Assembly (NCBI GenBank): GCA_963808125.1
Contig: CAWEEP010000068.1
Coordinates: forward strand, 1-24,074
DNA: 24,074 nt
From: CAWEEP01 sp963808125
GTDB taxonomy: Bacteria; Chloroflexota; Dormibacteria; Aeolococcales; Aeolococcaceae
Reading direction: 5' to 3'
Positions within the stretch are counted from its first letter, which is position 1. Each line of letters opens with the position of its first letter. This document shows, one piece after another, positions 8,461 to 15,555 of the stretch. Below the pieces are notes generated by a model. That model saw only the letters and a program-made list of their open reading frames with translations. It did not search any database and was not told where the DNA came from. The position numbers were made by a program, and so were the translations under genes.

Positions 8461-10552
8461 GCCCAGCGAGTCCGAGGGAGGAGTCCGCCCGCCCGAAGAG
8501 CCACGGGCCGAGTTGGTGGCCGACGGCGGGTCCGCGGCCATTGCGTCGCCGGCGCAGAAGGATGAGGGAAGCGGCCTCGGCTGGATGCTGGCTAGCATCG
8601 GCCTGGTTCTGCTCATCGTCGGCTGGTTCCTCCCCTGGTATGTCGAGCCCACCGCCAATGGCATCGGCTACAGCGCCCAGGACGCGCTGACCCAAACCCT
8701 CTCGTTCAGTTTCGCCGGCGCCGGCAGCCCGCTCGTCGTGATCCTCGGTGTGTGCCTGCTCGGGCTGTCGCTGGGCTTCCTCCAGGATCTGTCCGCGCGT
8801 TTCCTGGGTCGGGGGACGCTCTTCCGCTACTCGCGGGCCCGGGTCGCCCTCGCCCTCGTGGGCGCCCTCTGCACCCTGCTCATCGCCGGCCTCATGAGCC
8901 TCCCCGGAGCCCCCCAACTCTTCGGCAGCCTGGACAGCAACGCGGTCGCCGACAACGCGGTCTGGATGACACTCACTGGATTCATCATCGCCGCGTTCGC
9001 GTATGGACTGCCGGGACCGTGGCTCATCGGCATCATCGGCACCGTGCTCGGCGTCGTGAGCTGGTCACAGCCCTGGTACGTGAGCACCGGCTTCGGCGCC
9101 CATGTGCCTCCGTCCGCCACGCACCAGCTGGTGAACCCGTCCAGCGCCGGAGCTGGGGACATCCTCCTTCTGATCGTCGCCCTGGGGCTTCTCGTGGCCG
9201 TTGTCGGCCTGGCCGTCGATGCGGTGACCGTCGTGCGAGGCGCGACCGGTTCGCTGCTTGCGCGTCCACGGTCCATCGTCGGCTTCGTCGGCTCCGCATC
9301 GGCGCTCCTCGTCATCATCCTGGTCTCGGGGCTGCACAGTGCGACACCGTTCGGCGCCCTCCATTTCGCGGCGTCGCCGCGCGACCCCATCAACACCTAC
9401 GCCGACAACCCCGCCTGGATGGAGATGCTCGGGCTCGCCCTGATCGGGATCGCCACCGGCTTCCCGAAGATGCTGAGCCGCCGCACTCTGGTGCTGGCGA
9501 TCCTCGCGTTCGCCATCGGCGGAGCCTTCCCGGCGATCTTCAGCCAGGCCGGCGACTTCGTTGCCTGGGGAGCGCGCTTCGCCGTCATCTACGTCCTGCT
9601 CGCCATCGGGCTCAACGTCGTGGTCGGCTTTGCCGGCCTCCTCGACCTGGGCTACGCCGCCTTCTTCGCCGTCGGTGCCTACACGACCGCGATTCTGGCC
9701 GGCCCCCGCTACGGCCTGCACATCCCATTCTTCCTGGTGATCTTCATCGGAGCGGCGACGGCCTTCACCTTCGGCGCGATCCTCGGCGCGCCGACGCTGC
9801 AACTCCGCGGCGACTACCTGGCCATCGTCACCCTGGGTTTCGGCGAGATCGTCCCCAACCTGGCGACGAACAACGTCTTCTCGGCGACCGGTGGCCCGAA
9901 CGGCGACGCCGCCGACCCGGCCTCCCTCTTCGGACACAGCTTCGGGAGTCTCGGCGCCCTGCCTCAGAACACCAAGTACTACTTCTGGGCGCTTCTCGCC
10001 CTGGTGGCGCTGGTCGTCTGGCTGCTGCACAATGCCGAGCGCTCGCGATTAGGGAGAGCGTGGGTGGCGATTCGCGAGGACGAGGTGGCCGCCGCCGCCA
10101 CCGGCATCAACACCGTCAGCACCAAGCTCCTGGCCTTCGCCATCGGCGCGTCGGTGAGCGGCTTCGCCGGTGCCTTCTTCGGGGCCATGCTGGGGACTGT
10201 GACGCCCGACAACTTCCAGTTCGCAGTCTCGGTCACGGTGCTTGCGACCGTCGTGCTGGGAGGTATCGGCAGCATCGCGGGAGTCGTCGTCGGCGCGCTT
10301 CTCATCGCCTTCGTCATCAACTGGGTCCTACCCAACCTCGGTGGCTGGTCGGCCACCGCCGGAAACACTCTCGGCATCACCCAACTCAGCAATGTCAGTT
10401 ATTCGCAATACACCTACATCATCTTCGGGCTGATCCTGATCACGGTGATGGTGCTGCGCCCAGGCGGCATCCTGCCGAGCCGTGCGCGCAAGATCGAATT
10501 GGAATCCGGCACCGTCGAGTCCTCCTTGGCGTCCCTCCAGGGAGACCCGTGA
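8453..10552 (+). CDS. livM: LivM permease with a long duplicated N-terminal membrane extension
   Basis: 699 aa from GTG 8453, which overlaps livH by 8 bases; family members are usually 300-450 aa. The LivM core begins near residue 375 with VIYVLLAIGLNVVVGFAGLLDLGYAAFFAVGAY in family form, then LQLRGDYLAIVTLGFGEIVPNL, the ATPase-contact loop SRLGRAWVAIREDEVAAAATGIN, and TVLATVVLGGIGSIAGVVVGA. The first ~370 residues are an additional membrane region. It contains two similar units, each with an aromatic motif at a helix end (WFLPWYV at 58-64, WSQPWYV at 204-210) followed by a polar loop, an AGAG-type turn and a hydrophobic helix, so it looks internally duplicated. The role of the extension is unknown. 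The stop overlaps livG by 4 bases. Confidence 0.9.
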   Translation: MPEPSESEGGVRPPEEPRAELVADGGSAAIASPAQKDEGSGLGWMLASIGLVLLIVGWFLPWYVEPTANGIGYSAQDALTQTLSFSFAGAGSPLVVILGVCLLGLSLGFLQDLSARFLGRGTLFRYSRARVALALVGALCTLLIAGLMSLPGAPQLFGSLDSNAVADNAVWMTLTGFIIAAFAYGLPGPWLIGIIGTVLGVVSWSQPWYVSTGFGAHVPPSATHQLVNPSSAGAGDILLLIVALGLLVAVVGLAVDAVTVVRGATGSLLARPRSIVGFVGSASALLVIILVSGLHSATPFGALHFAASPRDPINTYADNPAWMEMLGLALIGIATGFPKMLSRRTLVLAILAFAIGGAFPAIFSQAGDFVAWGARFAVIYVLLAIGLNVVVGFAGLLDLGYAAFFAVGAYTTAILAGPRYGLHIPFFLVIFIGAATAFTFGAILGAPTLQLRGDYLAIVTLGFGEIVPNLATNNVFSATGGPNGDAADPASLFGHSFGSLGALPQNTKYYFWALLALVALVVWLLHNAERSRLGRAWVAIREDEVAAAATGINTVSTKLLAFAIGASVSGFAGAFFGAMLGTVTPDNFQFAVSVTVLATVVLGGIGSIAGVVVGALLIAFVINWVLPNLGGWSATAGNTLGITQLSNVSYSQYTYIIFGLILITVMVLRPGGILPSRARKIELESGTVESSLASLQGDP

Positions 10553-11499
10553 ACAGTCCGCACCCCAGCGCCGGCGGGCCCGAGGTGGCGGCTGCGCCGC
10601 CTCTCCTTGAGGTCACCGGCCTCACCAAGGTGTTCGGCGGGCTGGCCGCCGTGCACGACGTCTCGTTTGACGTGGGGCAGCGTGAGATCGTCTCCATGAT
10701 CGGTCCGAACGGGGCGGGCAAGACCACAGCCTTCAATTGCATCACCGGCTTGTACCAGCTCACCTACGGCCAGGTCCGCTTCGACGGGGTCAACATCGGC
10801 GGGCTGCCTCCGAACCGGATCACCCGTCTGGGGATCGCCCGCACCTTCCAGAACATCCGGCTCTTCTCCTATATGACGGCCATCGAGAACGTCATGGTCG
10901 GGGAGCACGTGCGGATGAAGGCCAGGGTCTGGGACGCGCTCTTCAACACCCCGCTCGCCCGCAAGGAAGAGCGGCAGGTGGCGGCGCGGGCCCACGGTCT
11001 TCTGCGGCGTCTCGGCCTCGACCGCTACGCGGACATGTACGCGCGAAACCTGCCCTATGGCCTGCAGAAGCGTCTCGAGATCGCCAGGGCGCTCGCCAGC
11101 GAGCCCCGCCTGCTCCTGCTCGACGAGCCCGCCGCGGGGCTCAATCCCCAGGAGAAGGTCGCCCTCATGGACGTCATCGCCGGTCTCCGCTCCGGCGGGC
11201 TGACCATCTTCCTCATCGAGCACGACATGCGCGTCGTGATGGGGATCAGCGATCGCATCGTCGTGCTGGACTACGGCGAGAAGATCTCCGAAGGCCGGCC
11301 GGCCGACGTCCGCACCGACCCGCGAGTGGTGGAAGCCTACCTGGGCAAGGGCGCGGCCGGCGCGACCGCCCGCGACCCCGAAGCAACCCGGCCGCCCGGG
11401 GGAGCGCCGGACGCCGGCAACGGCGGGGGAGGGCGGGGCGATCCGCCGATGAGCCCCGGAGCGACCTCCCCGGCCGGATCCCCGGCGAGGCCTCGCTGA
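10549..11499 (+). CDS. livG: Branched-chain amino acid ABC transporter ATP-binding protein LivG
   Basis: 316 aa from GTG 10549, overlapping the livM stop by 4 bases, with GGGAG (10540-10544) upstream. One of two ATPases of the importer. Motifs: Walker A GPNGAGKTT (52-60), the LivG-typical RTFQNIRLFSYMTAIENVMVGEH, Walker B RLLLLDEPAAGLNPQE, and H-loop FLIEHDMRVVMGISD. The signature helix reads LPYGLQKRLEIARAL, where family members usually have YGQQRR; the Gln to Leu change is a small oddity. The last ~55 residues after VVEAYLGKG are a Gly/Pro/Ala-rich tail beyond the normal family end, and may be read-through sequence between the ABC domain and livF. Confidence 0.94.
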   Translation: MNSPHPSAGGPEVAAAPPLLEVTGLTKVFGGLAAVHDVSFDVGQREIVSMIGPNGAGKTTAFNCITGLYQLTYGQVRFDGVNIGGLPPNRITRLGIARTFQNIRLFSYMTAIENVMVGEHVRMKARVWDALFNTPLARKEERQVAARAHGLLRRLGLDRYADMYARNLPYGLQKRLEIARALASEPRLLLLDEPAAGLNPQEKVALMDVIAGLRSGGLTIFLIEHDMRVVMGISDRIVVLDYGEKISEGRPADVRTDPRVVEAYLGKGAAGATARDPEATRPPGGAPDAGNGGGGRGDPPMSPGATSPAGSPARPR

Positions 11500-12209
11500 T
11501 GGCGCTTCTCGAAGTCGATTCGGTGGACGTCTTCTACGGGCGTGTCCACGCCCTGCGTCATGTGTCGCTCAGCGTCGACGAGGGCGAGATCGTCGCCCTC
11601 ATCGGCAGCAACGGCGCCGGCAAGAGCACCACCCTGAGGACCATCAGCGGCCTGGTCAGACCGACCAGGGGAGCCGTTCGCCTGGAGGGGAAGCCAATCC
11701 ACACCCTGGGCGCGGAGCAGATCGCGCGGATGGGGATCGGCCACGCCCCCGAGGGCCGCCAGCTCTTCTCCCGGATGACGGTGAAGGAGAACCTGGACAT
11801 GGGCGCGTACAGCCGCCGGGACGGCGCCGCGATCAAGCGCGATTTCGCACGTGTCTACACGCTCTTCCCCCGTCTCGCCGAGCGCGGCCACCAGTTGGCG
11901 GGCAGCCTGTCGGGCGGGGAACAGCAGATGGTGGCAATCGGCCGGGCGCTGATGGGCAGCCCCCGGGTCCTGCTTCTCGACGAGCCCTCTCTCGGGCTGG
12001 CCCCGATCCTCGTCGACACCATCTTCGACGTCATCCGCGAGGTCAACGCGGAGGGGACCACCATCCTGCTGATCGAGCAGAACGCCCTGCTCGCACTCAA
12101 CACCTCCGCCCGCGCCTACGTTCTGGAGACCGGCTCCATCAGCACCACCGGATCCGCCGACGCGCTCCTCGCCTCCGCCGACGTCCAGCGCGCCTATCTG
12201 GGGATGTGA
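11499..12209 (+). CDS. livF: Branched-chain amino acid ABC transporter ATP-binding protein LivF
   Basis: 236 aa from ATG 11499, overlapping the livG stop by one base. The second ATPase, expected to pair with LivG. Walker A GSNGAGKST (36-44), the LivF-typical GIGHAPEGRQLFSRMTVKENLDMGAY, signature LSGGEQQMVAIGRAL, Walker B VLLLDEPSLGLAP, and IEQNALLALNTSARAYVLETG, in which LivF proteins carry Glu-Gln-Asn where other ABC ATPases have the switch histidine. Length is normal. Final gene of livHMGF; it converges with the minus-strand cassette ending at 12325. Confidence 0.95.
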   Translation: MALLEVDSVDVFYGRVHALRHVSLSVDEGEIVALIGSNGAGKSTTLRTISGLVRPTRGAVRLEGKPIHTLGAEQIARMGIGHAPEGRQLFSRMTVKENLDMGAYSRRDGAAIKRDFARVYTLFPRLAERGHQLAGSLSGGEQQMVAIGRALMGSPRVLLLDEPSLGLAPILVDTIFDVIREVNAEGTTILLIEQNALLALNTSARAYVLETGSISTTGSADALLASADVQRAYLGM

Positions 12210-12225
12210 CCACCGCGGTCGGAGC

Positions 12226-12250
12226 AGGGAGGCTGCGTCCGCGTCTCCCT
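12226..12250. terminator. Weak hairpin between convergent livF and the T7SS cassette
   Basis: AGGGAG (12226-12231) pairs with CTCCCT (12245-12250) across a 13-base loop, followed by TTGGG. It lies between two convergent transcription units where a terminator is expected, but the stem is short. Confidence 0.25.
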
Positions 12251-12324
12251 TGGGACTGACCCCGTCTGGCCTCCGAGGCGCCCCTCCGTCGTTCCTCGCT
12301 CCGCCTGAGCCGGTGATCGACGCC

Positions 12325-12915
12325 CTACTGAGCGACCTTCAGGGAGGTGGCGATGTCCAGGAAGAGCTTCTTGAGCCGCTTGGCGAGGGCCACGGCGGGG
12401 GAGGAGAAGGTGAGGACGATCAGGCTCCCCGCTCCGCCGGGGAGAACGAAGTACTGGGTGCAGAAGGAGACGACCGAGGTGCCGGCCTGGGCCAGTTGCG
12501 CGCTCTCGAACCACTCGGCGCAGACGGCCGGGCCGCAAGGCAGCTCGACCTCGGTGGCGACGTAGTCACGCCGGCCCGCGGCGTACCGGGCGGTGGCGGC
12601 GGTGCGGAGGTCGGGTGGATCTCCCAGGGTCTCCAGAGGCAGGGCGTTGACCAGGAGGGTGACCGGAAGGGGCCCGCCCTTGATGGGCAGGAAGGCGCCC
12701 CCCGCGTAGACGCAGTTGGCGACCCGGGTGGCCTGGCCCAGGGTTCGGAGCACGGTGACGACGAGGTCCCGTCGCGCCTCGAGTTCGGGATGGCCGGAGA
12801 GCGTCTCTGCGACCAGCGCGTCCACGTCCGCCTCGGTGTGGGGGAGACGCATGTCGACCCAGCTTCCCGGGGTCGAGAATTCGACCTCGGCGGGAGGGGA
12901 GGCCGGCGCGGTCAC
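12325..12915 (-). CDS. Hypothetical protein at the end of the left T7SS cassette
   Basis: 196 aa from GTG 12915, whose codon overlaps the stop of the small gene before it (GTGA), indicating translational coupling. No signal peptide or membrane helix. The protein opens with FSTPGSWVDMRLP and closes with a block of the form YFVLPGGAGSLIVLTFSSPAVALAKRLKKLFLDIATSLKV; this two-ended pattern recurs in unnamed actinomycete proteins, some of them next to WXG100 genes, as far as I recall. An immunity, chaperone or regulatory role is possible given its place in the cassette, but nothing in the sequence establishes a function. Three cysteines in the second half (LPCGPAVCAEW, SFCTQY) are worth noting. 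Confidence 0.7.
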   Translation of the reverse strand: MTAPASPPAEVEFSTPGSWVDMRLPHTEADVDALVAETLSGHPELEARRDLVVTVLRTLGQATRVANCVYAGGAFLPIKGGPLPVTLLVNALPLETLGDPPDLRTAATARYAAGRRDYVATEVELPCGPAVCAEWFESAQLAQAGTSVVSFCTQYFVLPGGAGSLIVLTFSSPAVALAKRLKKLFLDIATSLKVAQ

Positions 12916-13007
12916 GCCTGCCCCTGATCAAGGGTCGCGGGCTGGTCCAGATGCAGCGCAGCACGGAGCTCCTGGTCGGTGATCTGGCGCGCCGCGAACC
13001 CGGGCAT
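12912..13007 (-). CDS. Possible 31-aa coupled small protein
   Basis: ATG at 13007-13005 with GAGGGG about 9 bases upstream, then 31 codons and TGA at 12914-12912, overlapping the GTG of the next gene. The product starts MPGFAARQITDQELRAAL and is acidic and helical-looking in the middle. It shares its first four residues (MPGF) with the 105-aa protein encoded just upstream. It could be a genuine microprotein or a translational leader for the 196-aa gene. Confidence 0.45.
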   Translation of the reverse strand: MPGFAARQITDQELRAALHLDQPATLDQGQA

Positions 13008-13067
13008 GATGCTCAACCCCTCAGAGAGATCGCGCGCGGGAGGTGACGGGCACGGTCTCTCGCCCAG

Positions 13068-13385
13068 TCATTCGGTGCCGGCCGGTGGCGTCGCCGGGGC
13101 ACGCGTTGCGCTGAGCTCGTCGAGCGTGAACTCGCGGCCGCTGAAGCCGGCCTTGGCCAGGCGCAGCAGGACGTCACGGTCCTTCGCCGACCCCTCGTCA
13201 ACCGGGTCACGGCCGTTCCAGAGCGAACCCTGCTCCCCGTTCAGAGTGGTCGAGGCGTCCAGCATGTCGTAATTCGCGCCGACGGCGCGGGCCACCGCAT
13301 CGCCCTGTGCGTCGCCGCCCACAACGAGGATCACCCGGAATGGTCCCATCTTTGCGTAGTGGTGTCCGCCGACGAATCCTGGCAT
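13068..13385 (-). CDS. Hypothetical 105-aa protein of the left T7SS cassette
   Basis: ATG at 13385-13383 is chosen over longer in-frame starts because these would run back into the effector gene, while an AGGAG-like site lies directly before this ATG. The protein begins MPGFVGGHHYAKMGPFRVILVVGG and has no signal peptide. A short hydrophobic strand is followed by an Ala/Asp-rich helix and a segment ending GREFTLDEL. It resembles nothing I recognise. Its position one gene downstream of a candidate secreted effector is where immunity proteins are often encoded, but this is positional inference only. The 77 bases before it (13386-13462) show no further gene. Confidence 0.6.
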   Translation of the reverse strand: MPGFVGGHHYAKMGPFRVILVVGGDAQGDAVARAVGANYDMLDASTTLNGEQGSLWNGRDPVDEGSAKDRDVLLRLAKAGFSGREFTLDELSATRAPATPPAGTE

Positions 13386-13462
13386 TCTCCTGATCTCCCC
13401 GTGGCTGGATGGTGGTCGAGGTCTCCCCGGTGGGGCACAGCCGCCCGCTACTTTGCACCCAA

Positions 13463-14758
13463 TCAGGAGGCCTGCGTGCCAATGGCGAACGTTGTCAGCC
13501 CCGTCACGGTGGTGACACGGTGCAGGAGCACGGACGCGTCGGAGGAGAAGGACTTCGCCCCGAAGTGGCTGTACGCGTCGGCGAGCGAGCTGGTGTCGTG
13601 GAACGGGTTGAGGTCCTTGAACGCATCGTCCCAGGAACTCGCCGACAGCGTCGGCTTGAAGGTGACGGTGTCGATGAGGCCCTTCCTGGCGAGAGACCAC
13701 GCGCTCTGGCTCGACTGCAGGCCGGTCGCCGCGAGCTCGCTGTCGATGCCTGTCTTGTCGAAGGCGTTGACGATCGAGGGATCCTTGCCGAGCCGCTCCG
13801 CGACGGCCGCATCCTGGAATGCGTTGTCGCTGGCGTCCTGAGCCGCCTTGATGGCGTCGTCACCGGCGCTGGCACCGGCGCTCAGCGCTCCGGCTCCATC
13901 GCCGACGACGGCGACACCGTCGAAGATCAGCGAGGTGGCGTCCTCCTGGCCCTCGGCCACCAGCGCCGTATCGACGCCCAGGTGGGCGGCGTCCACGCCG
14001 AGCGCCACGGGCAGGAGCACCTCACCGAGTCCCGGGATGGCCAGGGAGGCGACGCCGACGACACTGCTCACATCCCCCAGGAGCCTGGACCAGGCCTTGA
14101 GGTCGCCGGGGTGTTCGACGACGTTGACGACGGCGCCTGGCAGGTCCTCGACGGGCTTGAGGACGACGGCGTTGATGAAGCCGCCGACGTCGCCCACCGC
14201 CGACTCGATGTCCCCCCAGAAGGTGTTGGAGATGCCTGCGCTCTCGGCGCCCTGGATGCCCTGGAGGCAGGCGTTGGCGAGGTCGTTGAGATCGCTGTCG
14301 ACGAGATGCCCGAGCCCGCCCTTGATGGTCTCCAGCTCGCTGCTCAGCGAGTTCACGCGTCCCTGCAGGGCCGAGGTGTCCGATCCGGACGCCTTGGCCT
14401 GCTCGAGGGCGCGCTGCGTCTGGCTGAGCTCGGCGCTCACGTCGTTCGCCGTCTGGGCCAGACTGCGGTAGCGGCCGCACCAGGTGCCCAGCGCGTCCGC
14501 ATAGGTGTGGAGGGTGGTCGCCATCACCCCGTACGAGTTGCGGGCCTTCGCCATCTCGCCGGGCAGGTCGCCGAGCGTCCGTCGGAAGAGGTCGGACGAC
14601 AGGCCCTGCCAGTTGAGGTCGCGGCCCGCCGACTGAAGCTCGTCGTGAGCATCCGCGGCCTGCGTGCTCACCGACTGATAGTGGTCGGCCAGGGTGCCGA
14701 TGGCGTCGACATCGGGGAGCACGACCTGCTGGCCCAGGACCTCGACCACGACGCTCAT
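13463..14758 (-). CDS. Candidate T7SS effector with N-terminal WXG domain (left cassette)
   Basis: 431 aa. Residues ~15-165 are a long helical region of WXG100 type: LNWQGLSSDLFRR gives the WXG turn at Trp50-Gly52, followed by Gln/Ala-rich coiled-coil helices (~95-150). A hydrophobic glycine-rich stretch follows (about 210-285, e.g. GVASLAIPGLGEVLLPVALG), of the kind that precedes the variable C-terminal domain in actinobacterial secreted polymorphic proteins. The remaining ~140 residues show no toxin motif I know; they include an FKDLNPFHD segment. No Sec signal peptide, as expected for a T7SS substrate. Its start overlaps the stop of the 96-aa WXG gene by 4 bases, typical of a partner-effector pair. 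Reading frame is intact. Confidence 0.75.
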   Translation of the reverse strand: MSVVVEVLGQQVVLPDVDAIGTLADHYQSVSTQAADAHDELQSAGRDLNWQGLSSDLFRRTLGDLPGEMAKARNSYGVMATTLHTYADALGTWCGRYRSLAQTANDVSAELSQTQRALEQAKASGSDTSALQGRVNSLSSELETIKGGLGHLVDSDLNDLANACLQGIQGAESAGISNTFWGDIESAVGDVGGFINAVVLKPVEDLPGAVVNVVEHPGDLKAWSRLLGDVSSVVGVASLAIPGLGEVLLPVALGVDAAHLGVDTALVAEGQEDATSLIFDGVAVVGDGAGALSAGASAGDDAIKAAQDASDNAFQDAAVAERLGKDPSIVNAFDKTGIDSELAATGLQSSQSAWSLARKGLIDTVTFKPTLSASSWDDAFKDLNPFHDTSSLADAYSHFGAKSFSSDASVLLHRVTTVTGLTTFAIGTQAS

Positions 14759-15045
14759 GTCGTGCCCCCGGCCGCACGGGCGATGGAACTGTCCGTCGTG
14801 CCGTAGGCCTGGGCGGCGCCGGTCAGGAGCTGCGTCATCTGGGTGATGTTCCCGCTGATCGTGGAGAGGCCCTGCGACCAGTTGTCGTGGAAGTTCTGCA
14901 GGGCGGAGTACACCTGGAGCGAGCCCAGATCGGCAGGCGAGAGTTGGGCGGCGGCCTCGCCGATGCCCGACATCTGGGACGAGACCCAGGAGAGATGGGA
15001 TGACAGGGTGAGGAGGCTGTCGGAGTCGACCTGGAACGTGGTCAC
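14755..15045 (-). CDS. WXG100-like partner protein, 96 aa
   Basis: Small two-helix protein with the central turn at NWSQG (Trp56), where the WXG glycine is replaced (W-S-Q), and the C-terminal export signal YxxxD as YGTTD (Tyr81-Asp85). T7SS substrates travel as helical heterodimers; the 4-base overlap with the 431-aa gene suggests this is that protein's dedicated targeting partner, comparable in position to the Lap proteins of LXG toxins. It could instead pair with the 97-aa WXG100 protein encoded 47 bases upstream. Confidence 0.85.
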   Translation of the reverse strand: MTTFQVDSDSLLTLSSHLSWVSSQMSGIGEAAAQLSPADLGSLQVYSALQNFHDNWSQGLSTISGNITQMTQLLTGAAQAYGTTDSSIARAAGGTT

Positions 15046-15092
15046 GGACGTGGGTCTCCGCTCGGCTCGATCAGGGTGCCGCTACGCCGCCC

Positions 15093-15386
15093 CTAGCCCT
15101 GCTGCATCGACTGGGCGATGGCCTGCTCAGTCTGCGCGTAGGTGGTGGCGGCGTTGGAGAGCAGCGTCGAGATCCCCTGCAGCGCCTGGTTGAGCTGGCC
15201 GGCTCCCTGATTCCACTGCTGGTAGAGGGTGCCGAACTGCGACGACGCGGCGCCCTGCCAGCCGCCCTCGATGAGGTTGTTCACCTGCGCCTGCATGCTC
15301 TGCAGGTGGCTGGTGATCTCCGTGGCTCCCGACTGGAGTGACGAGGACACGGTGGTGAGATCGTCGGCGGTGACCCTGATGATCAT
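15093..15386 (-). CDS. WXG100 (ESAT-6-like) protein, copy 1
   Basis: 97 aa, identical to the protein encoded at 19937-20230. Canonical WXG100 features: GGWQGAASSQF with the WXG turn at Trp43-Gly45, helices on both sides, and a C-terminal YxxxE export signal (YAQTE, Tyr83-Glu87). Expected to be exported by the ATPase encoded divergently at 15556. This copy ends in TAG, the other in TGA; the 406-bp repeat ends at the first base of the stop codon. First gene of the left cassette; 169 bases separate it from eccC. Confidence 0.95.
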   Translation of the reverse strand: MIIRVTADDLTTVSSSLQSGATEITSHLQSMQAQVNNLIEGGWQGAASSQFGTLYQQWNQGAGQLNQALQGISTLLSNAATTYAQTEQAIAQSMQQG

Positions 15387-15500
15387 TGGCTGGCCCCGCG
15401 CCCTCTACGGTCCCCCTCGTGCCCGGGCGCATCGTGCTTCGATGGGGATGGCGGGAACGTACCAGGAGCTTGTGGGGGGGCGCAATGGGGAGTGCTCCCC
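15095..15500 (-). repeat. 406-bp inverted repeat, left copy
   Basis: Matches the reverse complement of 19823-20228 without gaps (paired coordinates always sum to 35323). It contains the whole WXG100 coding sequence to the first base of its stop codon plus 114 bases of leader. The one difference I found is at 15493 versus 19830, inside the palindrome at the outer edge. Translations of the overlapping sense and antisense frames in both copies are identical, which supports near-perfect base identity throughout. Confidence 0.95.
15487..15500. promoter_or_regulatory. Interrupted GGGGAG/CTCCCC palindrome at the left repeat edge
   Basis: GGGGAGTGCTCCCC, the left-copy counterpart of the perfect palindrome at 19823-19836, with a single central change. 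In this copy it lies in the divergent intergenic region between WXG100 and eccC, where an operator would be placed; no regulator is known. Confidence 0.35.
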
Positions 15501-15528
15501 ACCGCCCGCCACGGACTATCAGAACGCC

Positions 15529-15552
15529 CAGGGCATCTGAGAGGATGCCCTG
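15529..15552 (+). promoter_or_regulatory. mRNA hairpin over the eccC ribosome-binding site
   Basis: CAGGGCATC (15529-15537) and GATGCCCTG (15544-15552) form a perfect 9-bp stem. The loop TGAGAG, with the first base of the right arm, contains the only Shine-Dalgarno-like sequence (GAGAGG, 15539-15544) before the ATG at 15556, which begins 3 bases after the stem. The stem lies outside the 406-bp repeat, so it is specific to eccC. Confidence 0.6.
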
Positions 15553-15555
15553 CGT

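Noticed and set aside
13463..14758. LXG toxin of the Firmicutes type
   Set aside because: The N-terminus has a WXG turn and is not a recognisable LXG domain; only the partner-plus-effector gene order is comparable.
13409..14806. 465-aa plus-strand open frame
   Set aside because: Antisense to the 431-aa WXG effector, whose overlap with the 96-aa partner and helical composition identify the coding strand.
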